Assembly (NCBI RefSeq): GCF_002776525.5
Contig: NC_045437.1
Span: forward strand, 131,660,590 to 131,724,589
Reading direction: 5' to 3'
DNA: 64,000 nucleotides
Source: Piliocolobus tephrosceles
Taxonomy: Eukaryota; Chordata; Mammalia; Primates; Cercopithecidae
Below, in pieces: positions 34,561 to 46,400 of this stretch. The translations under genes were made by a program, and so were the position numbers. Under the pieces are notes generated by a model. It saw nothing but the letters and a program-made list of their open reading frames with translations, ran no database searches and had not been told where the DNA came from. Position 1 is the stretch's first letter. The number at the start of each line of letters is the position of its first letter.

Positions 34561-37065
34561 GGGATGGGTACACTGTATGTTAGTGCTCTCCAAGGTACAG
34601 TACTCTTAGGAAGTAAGAGGCTTGCACAAGAAGTAATTAGAAAGTAGTTCAAGACTGCACCTATGTATATCACTCCATTTTAAATTGGGCAAAGCTCTGG
34701 ATTATAGGAATTCTAAGCCTCCACCACATTCTGGAACTTGAACTTTGGAAGGTAAGTCCCTTGGATCTGTAGGTGAAACTTATGGCCATCTGAAATTTGC
34801 AATGTTTGTGCAGAAATGGGATCTTTGTGTCCACCAGGAGGGTCCATGAGGAAGGGCACTTACTCTCCTGAGACCTGTACAGCCCACACTACTTAGATGA
34901 TCCCTGAGTCAACAGCAGGTGCTTTTCAACCAAATATCTAGGTCATTCTGTGAATGTTCTTTATAGTTAAATAGACTCTGGAGTGAAACTGTCATTACTC
35001 ACCCACTAAAGAAGTGAACTTGGAGAAATGGAAGAGAGAGCAGTTTCTTGTCTGTGAAAGCACATGGAAATGGTGATAGAGATCAGGTATGGCTGTATTT
35101 ATGAACCATTATTGATGCAGAACCACTTCATACCATGTCAGAGAAGAATAAATTGGATAACAATGGGATGACAGCATCATCTAATCTAATGTTAGTGTTG
35201 CTTAATAGTTACATTGTAGCTGCCAAGTAGGGCATGTGGGGTGGGTGCTGAGTTTCTCAGCTCACAGTGGCTCCAGCCAAGGATTGTAACAGGAGTGGTG
35301 GGTATACTCTCCTACTCAAGGAACCCCATCCCAGAGCAAGGTGAAATGGGGTGAGTAAGGCCTTTAAGAGATGATGATTATTATGTTATGATTTGTTTCT
35401 ACTGTATGCTGTCATAGCAGAAAATGCCCTGTTGTCTCAGTTTGCAGTGGTAATGGATTATAGCTTGGTTTTAGATGAGATGGGGAAAAAAAAGGGTCTT
35501 CTTTTCTTCCCCTCTCCACCCTGAGGATGATAGATGATTAAAAACTAAACTAAAAAAAAAACCCCTCTATCCTCATGAAACATTTTTTGTTAATTGTCTC
35601 TTTGTAGCTAGTGGACTGCCAGGCTGGTTAGAGACAGAAGTAAATGGTCATGTCTCTGACCTCTGAGAGCTGACAGCTTTAGTTAGTGATACTGAGTTAG
35701 GCATAAAGTTCACAGAGGTAAATGAGCAAGCCTTGAACGTTGAAAGAGTACGTTAAAGAAGGTCTAAGCATTTTGTACAAAATAGGTGTTACATTTAGTT
35801 TTAGCATTCACCAATTTCATGAAAGGAAGGAGATTTGGAGAGGTTCCCTGTTCAGATAGGCGACTCGTTGAGGTAAGTTTTCTAGTAGCGCTGCAATTTC
35901 AGAATGTGCGTTCCATGCCTGAAGAGATAGAGAGGATACGACGGTATATGGGGGAGGAAATTCTCTCTGCTGGGCTCTCGGTACTCTCCCCTGACTGCCT
36001 TGCTCCCCTGCAAGTCATACACACACTGCTTTAAAACATAGGGGATTTATTTTTCTTGTGAATGTGAAACTCTGAATCAGCAGGTGCTAATTGGAAATAG
36101 AGTTTTGTGGACTCTATTTCCACAAATATTTTGTGGACTTGAGGACAGCAGTGTTTCCCTTTGGGGTCACAAATTGGACTTTATAATTTCCTATTGAATC
36201 ACTGCAACAGGTTTGAGTCAGCCTTCGTTTTAGGGGTGTCCTAATACTTTCCAAGATCCTGCGCCAATTATTGTGTGCATCTGGAGAAGACAGGGCTCAC
36301 CATCTCCAGGTTTTTCCATAAACCATAAAATCTATTTGTTCTGAGAAATACTTAAAGATTGGGCAAAAATTACTAGGTATTTCTGAGATTAGTCTGAGGG
36401 CATACATCAATTAATTTTTTATTGAGCAAAGAAAGTCACATCTACATAAAATATGTAGTTTAGAAAAATCTTTGCTATGGAGATTCAACATACTGGTTCT
36501 TTAGTGTAGGATCTAATTTCACCAAAGTAATTGAGTTTCACAGTTCTCTGAAACATTTTCAAAGATAGGGGTGTGTTGAGGATTTAATGGTGCCCCACCT
36601 TCCTCAGCATATCCGTATGCTGGTTTACTTCCACGAATTTCTAAGTACCATTAATGGAAATTAAATGTACCTTTCTCTAAGATAAATATTAACAGAAGGT
36701 TACGCTTTTGTGAGATAGATCAACATGTGAAGGGCATTTTAATAACTTGATTCTGGTACCATCTTTTTCATCCTTGGAAGGACCACAGCTTGGTGGATGG
36801 TCACCCTGTTTCTCATAGGAACAGTGAGTTTCCATTTTACAGATTAGGACACTGAGGACCAAAGGACAATTACATCGTTTTTGGCTAGCATTGGAATCAG
36901 TAACAAAAATGTCAGACAGATTTCATAGCTCAGTGAGGATGACAATGTCTCTTCATTTCAAATGTATGCAATTGGGAAATTAGAAAATAATACATCTGAT
37001 TGTATTAAAAATGTTAAAATCTGCTCTTCTAGTTCCAGCTCTGTTCTTTCCCCCTGCTTTTTAAA
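34561..37065. other. unique sequence
   Basis: About 2.5 kb with no clear transposon. It contains a cluster of perfect hairpins at 36093-36136. 36835-36875 may be a MIR scrap. No exon recognised. Confidence 0.45.
36093..36136. repeat. overlapping perfect hairpins
   Basis: Arms 'ggaaatagagt' (36093-36103) and 'actctatttcc' (36111-36121) pair over 11 bp with a 7-base loop. 'ccacaaa' (36120-36126) then pairs with the following 'tttgtgg' (36130-36136) over 7 bp with a TAT loop. The loop of the first hairpin is itself 'tttgtgg', so the two structures are mutually exclusive. Confidence 0.9.
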
Positions 37066-37390
37066 TTAATTAATTAATTTATTAATTTATTGAGATGGAG
37101 TCTCACTCTGTCACCAGGCTGGAGTACAGTGGTGCAATCTCAGCTCACTGCAACCTCCACTTCCCTGGTTCAACCTCTGCCTCCCTGATTCAAGTGATTC
37201 TCCTGCCTCAGCCTCCTGAGTAGCTGGGATTAAAGGCCTGTGCCACCATGTCCAGCTAATTTTTGCATGTTTAGTAGAGATGGAGTTTCACCACGTTGGC
37301 CAGGATGGTCTCCATCTCCTGACCTCGTGATCCTCCCACCTCGGCCTCCCAAAGTGCTAGGATTACAGGTGTCAGCCACCATGCCTGGCC
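37066..37390 (-). mobile_element. Alu (AluS-like), minus strand, with a 20-bp internal tandem duplication
   Basis: Starts at a degenerate TTAA-rich tail (37066-37090), passes 'gagatggagtctcactctgt', and ends 'ccaccatgcctggcc' at 37390. Positions 37151-37170 and 37171-37190 are tandem copies of the same Alu 20-mer (16 of 20 bases identical), so this Alu is longer than standard by one unit. Confidence 0.95.
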
Positions 37391-37692
37391 TCCCTTGCTT
37401 CTTGACCTGATCTGTAACTGTAAGAACTCTCATCGTGGCTAGTGCCCCTGTCTTGGAGAATGTTGTGTTAGAAGAGGGGTGAATTCTTCCTGAGATGACC
37501 AAAGATCAGTCATGCCTGGCAGCATGAGTTTTGATTCCCCTTAATTTAGTTTGTGTAATTTCAAATGATCCTAATGGTGACACAATTATCTGGTCCTCTT
37601 TAATATGCGACCAGGGCTCTTGGTCCTCTAGTTAACATGGGTTATTTTTAAACATAAGCCCTTATTGTTTGGCATTTGTTTCTGTGTCTTCT

Positions 37693-37723
37693 AAACCAAA
37701 CCAAACCAAACCAAACCAAACAG
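37693..37723. repeat. (CCAAA)n microsatellite
   Basis: Five to six tandem CCAAA units. Confidence 0.95.
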
Positions 37724-37886
37724 CGCCCCTCTCCAAAAAAACCCCCACCAAAATTCAAACAAACAAACAAAAACCACTACCACCACCATCATAACCTGAG
37801 TGTATATTGCAGTTCCGCCAGAGAAGGAATTCAAACACTCGGTGCAGTTTGTAATACCTCCGTGCATTTCACATCTCACATTTCTC

Positions 37887-38018
37887 TCTTCCTTCCTTCC
37901 TTCCTTCCTTCCTTCCTTCCTTCCTTCCTTCCTTCCTTCCTTCCTTCCTTCCTTCCTTCCTTCCTTTCTCTCTCTCTTTCTTTCTCTCTCTCTCTCTTTC
38001 TTTCTTTCTATTTATTTT
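37887..38018. repeat. (TTCC)n followed by (CT)n/(TTTC)n microsatellite
   Basis: About 20 uninterrupted TTCC units (37889-37967), then mixed TCTC and TTTC repeats. The long pure core predicts length polymorphism. The long frames over it are repeat artefacts. Confidence 0.97.
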
Positions 38019-38039
38019 GCTGCTGCCCATGAGTTTCAT

Positions 38040-39914
38040 TTTCCCATGTGCCATAATATTAATGTTTTTCCCTGCTAGTTACCCGGCCCGGGGGTCACAG
38101 CTCGTGTTTCACAACACAAGACACCCAACCATAAATCTCCTTTAAATAATACAGACGGCAGGAGTGGCACTGTTGAGAGCCAGTCAGTCTGAACAAAGTG
38201 GCATTGATGCATGGCAAGTGGAGCAGCTTGACCACAGCCCTGCTGGACAGGTAGAGTGTGGAGCAGGCTTTATTTAAGGGGAGGAAGGCATGTGCTCTGC
38301 ATGGCTCCAAAGAGCCAACCCGTTCTGGTTCTCAGTATGAGTTGGCTGCCAATCACCGAGGTTTCCAGAGAGTAATCACACCACCTCTTCCTGGCTCCGG
38401 TTGGAACACCCAATTAACATAATTTGTGTTTGGAGGTGCAAACGCATCTCCTCCATTATAAATCTGCTTTTCTTGAGGACTCTTGGCCATATTTAAAATG
38501 AAGTTGGGAATTGTCAGAGTGGAAGTAACAACACACACCTGTTTGGAATACATGATGCATTGTGATGAGGCTGTTTCCTTATTCTAAAATCAAAGTGGTT
38601 AATTTAAGGGGCCTGGAAAAAAGACTTGACTGGAGTTAATGGGAGCCTTGTTTGCGAGGAGCTTGCTAAGATGGGAAAGGAAAGAGATGATGATTTACCT
38701 AGGGATTTGTTAGCATAAACAAAAATTAAAACAACTTATTGACACCCTTCAGCCAATATATCGTGTTAAGATAATTTATCTGTGGTAATACCTTTTGTGA
38801 ACAAAGATGTGCAAATCTATGTAGACATACATAGAAGTGATGTGGACAAGGTACACAAAGATATTTAGTTTGTGCACAAAGATAAATAGTGCATGTTTGG
38901 GTGTGCACACCATCCCCAACAGTTTGGGAAATAATTGTCAAGCACAGCAGGTGTATTTTTAAGTAAAGATGAGGATATAGTGAGAGGAGCCACAAAGTTT
39001 TTTTCAACTGATAAGGTTTTTCAGGATTTATGCCTTGCTCATCAGTTGCCAAACTCCAGCTCAGTAATTCTTGTCTGCCAAAACTCGGTGATGGGGTGTT
39101 GGGGAGAAGATTAGCATCTCATTTGGTTAATTTTTTTTTGGACTCCTTTTTCTACAGCTATTAGTTACACTTTTGAAAAGTCAACACAGCTTCTAATTTC
39201 TCAATTACTTAAGTCATTGTAGTGGTGTCGGGTGCAGTTTTCATTGAAGTGATTTCTAGAATCGACTGCATACTTGATAAATGCGCTGAGAACAAAAGAG
39301 AGTACACTAATGCAGGGAATGATTGTGCTGGTTTTGGTTGGTTACACCTTTGAGCATTTGTTATTTTTTTTATACTGTTGACATTAATTGCTACTGTAAT
39401 GTAATAATTGCTTCAAAGATACATGTTTTGGGTGGTGATAGTAGTCCGAGAGAAGAACTGATTCTGTTCTTATTCATTTAAAATAACAAATAAAACTGAT
39501 AACTCAGGAATTCATTTTATGGGACCAGGACACCTTTGAGAATAGGAAGGTTCTGGTAACATATTAACATCCCAAACTGAAAGTTTTGCTTTTACAACTT
39601 ACGTGGTTTTTATATGAGGCATCTCAGTGGTGAGTTAATGTGTTACAGAATTACCCTAGATGTTAACTGGATATTTAGCAATATGCTAAGACACATACCT
39701 ATTTTCTCATATTTGCAAGCCATCGGCATAATTTTGGCCTTATCTTATTCCACCTCATTCATAAATGTAGGTTTTCAATTATTTGAAAGAACTTTGTTTC
39801 TGATTTTCTTTGTTTTGGTGGCTTTTTAGAGCTAAGAGCACCATACTGATACCACCCTGTGAGTATGTGGTATTGCTGTGCACGACACTTCCCTCCTTGT
39901 CACCTTCTCTCCAC
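38040..39914. other. unique sequence, candidate conserved block at its start
   Basis: 38070-38560 combines moderate GC ('ttacccggcccgggggtcac') with 'cctttaaataat' and 'ctttatttaagg' and no repeat, which is compatible with a regulatory element. The rest is AT-rich and unrecognised. Confidence 0.35.
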
Positions 39915-40010
39915 TGTTTGTCTGGGTCCTCATTAGAGTGACCACTGCGTAAAGGCAGAGATGATGTCTCTTTTGTACACTATCATACTCCCAGTATCTA
40001 GCCATAATTA
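39915..40010 (+). mobile_element. L2 3' end (probable)
   Basis: 'gaccactgcgtaaaggcaga' and 'catactcccagtatctagcc' resemble the L2 terminus. A second similar piece lies at 40262-40330 ('gagagcagggactgtgtctc'). Confidence 0.55.
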
Positions 40011-40384
40011 CTGTTAGTCTGACCAACTGCCCTGATTTGCCTGGGGACTTTCCTGGTTTTAGAACTGAGTTCCAACCCCAGAAAGTCCCCCAGTCCCAGA
40101 CTATCTGAGCACATAGGTGCTCACCATTATTTTCTGAATAAATGAACACCTCATTGTACGGAGGTTACAGAGTTATGTGGGAGAAAAGTGAACTCAACTT
40201 CTGTTGAAAATTAGTCAGCATCATATGTGTACATCTTAGATCCCTGGTCAACACTAAAGAATGTGAGAGCAGGGACTGTGTCTCCTCTATTTCTTTGAAT
40301 TTTTCACGGTGCCCTAGTAAATCTTTCAAGATAGAATTCAATCAAGAGCTAAATGAAATAGAACCAAAGAGCAAATTGTTCTAT

Positions 40385-40560
40385 AGTATAAACCCAGACT
40401 CTACTCCTTCCTGGCTCTGAGGTTGGGCAAGTTACTCCATGTCTCTGTCATCTTTTTCCATTATTATCATGTGTAAAATGGGAATAATAATAGTACCTGC
40501 CTCACAGAGGTGGCGTCAAAATTCAGTAAGACCGAGTGCAGAGCACAGCCTCTGCTTCGT
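40385..40560 (+). mobile_element. MIR SINE
   Basis: 'cctggctctgaggttgggca' followed by 'agttactcca' and 'tgtaaaatgggaataataat' followed by 'agtacctgcctcacagaggt': MIR core and 3' part. Confidence 0.92.
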
Positions 40561-40569
40561 GGTGAGTAT

Positions 40570-42790
40570 GAGAAGTGCATAAGCTATTCCTCCTCCTCCC
40601 TGCACCTGCCTCTTCCTTCTGACACACGTAATAAACACTGAGCATGTTCAGGTAAGTGACAGCACCTTTTTGTTGGTACATCTTGTTAAACTGAATTTTG
40701 AGTTGTTTTTGTATAGAATGGTTTGCCTGGAAAAAGGATGCTTTTTTGTATATATGATTGGCTCTGAAATGTTGCATTCATTTTACCTGGAGTCTCTTAA
40801 CTTTTTGTTTCTCTGCATTGCCAGGGTAGGAAAGACAGGCAGCTTGCTTCCAAGCAAGCGATCTGTTACAGGTAGGATAGTGAAACTGTCACTTACAACG
40901 TTCTGGTGGAGAATGAACACAAGACAGTACTCACACTGGCAAAGAGAGAAGCTTTGGGGGGAGGTGTGTAATATATTGAGTCTACCTATACCCCTCTCTC
41001 CCTACCGAACTACCTTCCCCTCATGGTAAAGCTGGGACCTGGGTATATTGGTGGCAACGTTTCTCTGCTGCTGACCTCAAAGAGACTAAAAGCATACGTG
41101 AGTGAAATGAAAAATAAATGAGCAATTATTTATAAATAACTCCTGTTAATGAAGGCATGTGTTTTATGGAAATAATCTCATACAAATGATTGCTTTATTT
41201 TGCTCCCTCCTCCATTCCCCTGTATCCCTCCTGCTACTCACTAAGTGGGGCCAGGGCAAGGCTTTCCTTCAGGTCCCCTATTTTCTTAATTTTTCTGGTG
41301 GCAAGCAGCATAACAGAGTGGTGTCACTGGGTTGCCTTTAGAACTTTAGTCATTAAATCTCCTTTGCCCCAGCTTCAGTGATGCATATTTCAATAATGAG
41401 CAAGAAAAATTGGTTTGTGGTAGTTTAATAAAAGCAGAAGACAAATGTTGCCCCTGTGCAAAGGAACTGAATTACATACTTCATGAACCAAATTAGTACC
41501 AAAACATTTGGCTTTGTTCGAAAGGTAATATGCATTTATGGGTCCATTTTTCAGTAAGATAAATATGACACACGCCAAGATTTCCCTGAAGTAAATACTG
41601 TAAATAATAAAAGACTCTGCCAAGGAAAGCTGAGAAATGACTTAATCCTCACCCAGTTCTATCGCGATGGCAAAACGCCACTGTCCAGACTCGAGAACAA
41701 ACTGCCTCTTTAATAAACTCATCTCATGATCAAGAGAGTGCAAGGCCCTTTAATTTCCCAATAATAGTCAATATTCCTCAATTCTGACTTAAAAAAATAC
41801 ATTCACATAGGAGCTAGGGCGTTTTATGGCATAAGCAAATTTGATTATGAAGTAACAAAATACATTTTGAGGATGGTTGAGAGTCACAAGGCAGCAGTGT
41901 TTATGTGAATAGGTGCAAATGGGGAGGTTTTTGCGGAAAGTAAAAGCTATCACTCTTAGCCTAACTCTATGATCCTCATTTCGCTTGAGCTTATTCCAGT
42001 TTGATTTCAGTTAAAGTTTTCTGCTAGCAAAATGTGCTGAATGTATTTCTTCCCTGGGTGCAGATTTGCCTGTGAGAAGCTGGGGTGATAAACAGAATGC
42101 AGTGAGATGTGAATAATATGAGAATTCACAGTGCCAGAAAGTGCCTTCTTGAAAGTCATTCAGCTGGTTCTAGAAGATGTTACAACACACTTCCTGTAGC
42201 AGGGCACATTGTTGTCTTACTGCTGGAGAATGACAAATTGAAACGCCACCTGAGTAGGCAGTAATATAAATGAACCGAGGAGGCGAGATTTGAGAAATGC
42301 ATTAGGGAGTGGTGGGGACTGGGGTAAACTGGTGAGCATGTGCCTTGTATAAAGGGGAAGTCGCCGATATACCCAGGTCCCAGCTTTACCGTAAGAGGAA
42401 GGTGGTTCTGTAGGGAGAGAGGGGTGAAGGTAGACTCAGTGGGCCTTTAGAAATGGGCATATAAATGGATATTACCTTTCAAAAAAAGCCAAATTGAGTT
42501 CCTTTGTAATTTCAATTCCCAAATAATAGCTGCTATGCAGGAATGTGGACCCAGTATTGCTGGATGTTTTATTTTCATGAAATGTGGGACATCTTGATGT
42601 TTCAGTGAATGCTCCCAATTAGTAAATGCTGACAATAAAAACAGAAAGGCTCTGTATCCCAAATAAAACAAAGGCTATGGGCTTAGAGTTTATGACTTGT
42701 GCTTTGAAGTTTTGGGCTTGCAACAGGAGAAAACAAGTAGGCTGTAATGAATAGCACTTAGTCCTGAGGCGGAGGCGAAGGTGGCAGCTC
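40570..42790. other. unique sequence
   Basis: About 2.2 kb without a recognised transposon. Open frames (for example 40670-41029) have no domain signature. The motifs around 41790-42010 ('gcataagcaaatttgattat', 'catttcgcttgagcttattc') look enhancer-like but cannot be tested here. Confidence 0.4.
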
Positions 42791-42794
42791 ACAT

Positions 42795-42985
42795 GGCTGG
42801 GAACTTGCTGTGTGCTGGGCTCTGTCCTAAGCTCCAGGTGCATTACCTCTTTGGGTCTTCAGGTCGCCCTCTCAAGTAGGCACTATTTCTTCTTTGTTTT
42901 ATAGATGTGGAAACGGAGGCTCCAAAAGGCATAGGTAGAATTTGAACTCAGATTGACTCTGTGAGCTCTGAGGCACCACTCAACC
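42795..42985 (-). mobile_element. MIR SINE
   Basis: 'gctgtgtgctgggctctgtc', 'caagtaggcactatttcttc', 'tttatagatgtggaaacgga' and 'gaatttgaactcagattgac' followed by 'tctgtgagctc' read as reverse MIR. Confidence 0.9.
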
Positions 42986-43029
42986 ATTCCTTCCCTTTGC
43001 TTTGGTGGGGTGGCACCACAGGAAGTAAC

Positions 43030-43310
43030 ACGACTTGGAGTCAGGGCCTTGGGTTTGGGTTTTGCAGCTCCCTGCCTCCTCCCCCACTTCTTCTCTTTTA
43101 CCCTGAGCCTCTACTTCTCCCTAGATCAAGTGTTTTGCACCCTCCACCCCCTAGAATACCGGGTCTTTTACCGTGAGCCTCTACGTCTCCTTGTGTCAAG
43201 TGGACATAATACTATCTGCCCAATTTACCTCACAGGGTGGGGGAGGATTACCTCAGGAATACGTGCAGAAGAGTGTGGAAAATTGTGAAGTGCTCTGTCA
43301 ACACAAGGAG
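43030..43310 (+). mobile_element. MIR-derived segment with internal duplication
   Basis: MIR-like 'acgacttggagtcagggcct' opens it and 'caagtggacataatactatc' followed by 'tgcc', then 'gaagtgctctgtcaacacaa' closes it. Between them 43095-43132 is repeated at 43165-43202 (70-base offset, about 38 bases, roughly six or seven mismatches). Confidence 0.75.
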
Positions 43311-44353
43311 AAGGAATATTGCTCATAATCAGAGATACAGAGAGGTGAGAGAGTAAAGCCACTGATTGTCTTTGGATCAAATACAATTAAATAGCAATCC
43401 CTTCTTGACTCTTCAACTCAATAAAGTGTCTATTTGCAGAAGTGGCTAAAACTGAACTCACTTTGAAAATTAATCAGCCACCACCAATGGCTGGATTAGC
43501 AGACTGTGTTTTTTTTTTAAGTGAAAAAGAACACAGCAGATAAAGAAATCTACCTTCCGAACAGAAGTTAACAGCCTAAAGACCCGCCCATTGTCTGCCA
43601 GGCTCTTGATAGGAGGACAGAGCATGAGGGCACCCCACTGCTGGTGCCTTCTGTAACCCCTAATCAAGGGACTTCCCTTAGGAGAAGCCAGAGAAAGGGG
43701 CCATTGCTGACCTGATTTGGAACTATTAATTGAAGGTGGCTGGTGAGGGAACCTTCCTGACCCAGACACGGTGAGCATTTGAAAAGAAAAAGAAAAAAAG
43801 GGGCATGCAGAAAATATTTATGGAAAATACCCCAAGGATGATGCAGAAAGCTGTTTATGCATGTAGGCAGTGAGTAATCTTCTTATTTATAAATGAATGA
43901 GCTGACCTGGGGAAGAGGAGCTTTGTGGATTATAATCACAATCCAATGCGACAGGCTTCTTCGCTGAAGAACTCTCCCCTCATTGACAGCCAAAGCCTTG
44001 CAGAAATTTTCCCCATTTATACTGGAGTCTCAACCTAATGGCAGTGCTAATTTGTCCTCCAAAGTTTCGTGAACTGAAGATCCTAGTTATTTTAGTTTAC
44101 AAAATCTACTTTAAGGAAAATCTTTTGTGCCTGCTAGATGTTGTTCTTCACTTTCCAGCTTTCCCTTCTCCTCTTTCCCCAGAGCTGTCCTTTCACTCTA
44201 CCCAGCAAAGTCTCTGCACCTGTCAAAGAACCTTTCCTGTCTCTGGACTTGGATTGGACACCCCCATTAGAACCCTCGCCTGCTCTTCTCTATCCACAGC
44301 TGTGTGTCCTTGGCCACCATGCTGAAATCTGTTGTCCCCATATGAGAAGCCTT
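43311..44353. other. unique sequence
   Basis: No repeat recognised apart from a T9 run (43510-43518). Open frames on both strands lack domain signatures. Confidence 0.45.
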
Positions 44354-44695
44354 TGGACTGGGCTCTGTGACTCACACCTGTAATCTCAGCACTTTGAGAG
44401 GCTGATGTGGGAGGATCCCTTGAGACAAGGAGTTTGGACCAGCTTGGGCAACCTATAGAGACCTTGTCTCTAGTAGTAATAATAATGATAATGATAATAA
44501 TAAAAATAAAATTATTCAGGTGTGGCATGCCTGTAGTCCTAGCTATTTGGAAGGCTGAGGCAGGAAGGTTGCTTGATCCATGAGTTCAAGGCTACAGTGA
44601 GCTATGATTGCACCACTGCAACTGCATTGCAGCCTGGGACACAGAGCAAGACCCTGTTTCTAGAAAAAAAAAGAAAGAAAGAAAGAAAAAGAAAC
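44354..44695 (+). mobile_element. AluJ-like, plus strand
   Basis: Old, diverged dimer: 'ggctctgtgactcacacctg' start, 'gggaggatcccttgagacaa', a linker expanded into TAA/TGA repeats (44473-44512), then the right arm 'ggtgtggcatgcctgtagtc' to 'agagcaagaccctgtttcta', and an A/GAAA tail. 'ccactgcaactgcattgcag' carries a small duplication of the usual 'actgca'. Confidence 0.93.
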
Positions 44696-44984
44696 AGGGT
44701 TTTGAGCCTCACCCTACTCTGATCACTCCATGAATCAAGTCAGCTTGTGACTTGGGCATGGAGTTTCATCAATACTCTTGTTCAGTAATTGATAGCTAAT
44801 TATTTTGAGGGTGAAGTTTTGATTGCATTGTGTGGTTGTGTCTCTACAACCTCATGGGAGACATTCTTATTAGCTTCCTAAGAATTTCCTCTCCTTCTCC
44901 ACAGCAGTGAAAAAAAATACATAAACAAGTACTCCTTACTCACAGTAGATGGGAAGCAGTATACTGTCAAGAGCATCAGAAGAC

Positions 44985-45290
44985 TTTTTTTTTTTTTTTT
45001 TTTTTTGAGATGGAGTCTTGCTCTGTCATGCCCAAGCTGGAGTGCAGTGGTGCAATCTCTGCTCATTGCAACCTCTGCCTCCCTGGTTCAAGTGATTCTC
45101 CTGCCTCAGCCTCCTGAGTAGCTGGGACTACAGGTGCATGCCACCACACCCAGCTAATTTTTGTATTTTTAGTAGAGACAGGGTTGCACCATGTTGGTCA
45201 GGGTGGTCTCGAACTCCTGGCCTCAAGTGATCCACATGCCTTGGCTTCCCAAAGTGCTAGTATTACAGGCATGAGCCACCATACCAGGCC
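44985..45290 (-). mobile_element. Alu (AluS-like), minus strand
   Basis: T22 tail at 44985-45006, then 'gagatggagtcttgctctgt' through 'gagccaccataccaggcc'. Complete dimer, moderately diverged. It lies about 290 bases downstream of a plus-strand AluJ, so the two form an inverted pair. Confidence 0.96.
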
Positions 45291-45294
45291 AAAA

Positions 45295-45485
45295 ACTTGG
45301 TTTTGAGTCTCCTCTTCACTACTCACTCTCTGTGTAAACCGGGGGAAGTTACTGCATTCTCTATACCTCCCTTTTCATATCTCGAAAAAGGGGGTTAAAG
45401 AATACCTACTTCATATAACTAACATGCCTAGCATATACTCCAAATATTTCTTGGTAAACTCTTAATAAATGTTAGCTATATGTAT
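45295..45485 (+). mobile_element. MIR SINE
   Basis: 'aaccgggggaagttactgca', 'ccttttcatatctcgaaaaa' followed by 'gggggttaaagaatacctac' and 'ctcttaataaatgttagcta'. It begins directly after the Alu, which probably inserted into it. Confidence 0.8.
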
Positions 45486-45629
45486 TATTACGGAAAATGC
45501 TTATTGACTAACTGAACTTATCACCAAATACTTTTGCTGTTACAAAATTAGTGTTCACATAGTGTTGAATGTTGAATGAAGGAATGAAAAAAACGATTGA
45601 ATGAGTGAATGAATGAATCAAAAGGCACA

Positions 45630-45790
45630 GATAGATTCATTCATTTATTGTTGACTACCCATTGAGTGGCAGCTGAGGATGTAGCCATGAACAAGACAAA
45701 CTCTATCCCTGCTGTCATGGACTTCAAGCCCAGAGGAGGCAGACAAATAATAAGAAAATTAAATAAATAATTAAGGCAATTTTTCATACA
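45630..45790 (-). mobile_element. L2 3' end
   Basis: 'agattcattcatttattgtt', 'agctgaggatgtagccatga' followed by 'acaagacaaactctatccct' and 'gaggcagacaaataataag': reverse L2 terminus. Confidence 0.85.
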
Positions 45791-46199
45791 GCAAACTTTA
45801 GCAGTGCTAGGTGAACATAAGGACAATTACAGAAAACTAATGGTATTTGTCCTACAGTCAACCCAATGGAGACCAGAAAGTAGGTTCAAATGTCTGATAA
45901 GATGTATGAGAGAGAGAAAGAATTGTTCTATGCTATTCCAAAGAGCAAGAATAACATCCATGTGGTAGAAGTTAACAAGGAAGATGATTTTGACTCTGGC
46001 TAATTAAGATACTTCTGACTCAATAGTCCAGGAGTAGACTGACTGCCTTGAGGGCAGTGAGTTCATTATCAAAAGAACATAAACAGAATCTGAGGAACAT
46101 TCTTGAGTAATATATAAGGTTGCTTTGGATAATCTCTAAGGTTCTTTCTAGAGTAAAGATTCCAGGATTTGCTATTCTGCAATTGACTAATGAATAGAT

Positions 46200-46400
46200 C
46201 TCTTAGGCTTTGGGATCAGAAAGACCATGGTTCAAGTCTAATTCTTAATACTATCTGCGGGACTTAACTTATTTCCACTTCACTTTCCTCCTCTGTAGAA
46301 TGGGTAGACTTATTTGGAACGGGGTAAGGATTATATTAACTGAGTCTTGTAAAGTACCTAGTGTAACGCCTGGTGCCCAATAAATGGTAGTTGCTGTTGC
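46200..46400 (+). mobile_element. MIR SINE
   Basis: 'gctttgggatcagaaagacc' followed by 'atggttcaagtc', 'tttcctcctctgtagaatgg', 'aacgcctggtgcccaataaa' are colinear MIR blocks. Confidence 0.9.

Noticed and set aside
37889..37967. TTCC array as a CRISPR-like or satellite array
   Set aside because: Tetranucleotide repeat without spacers; an ordinary microsatellite.
37676..38078. 118- and 92-codon frames with FLPS repeats
   Set aside because: Pure translation of the TTCC microsatellite.
39990..40110. Possible ancient transposon ('tgatttgcctggggactttc')
   Set aside because: Looks faintly like a mammalian repeat, but I could not tie it to a family with confidence.
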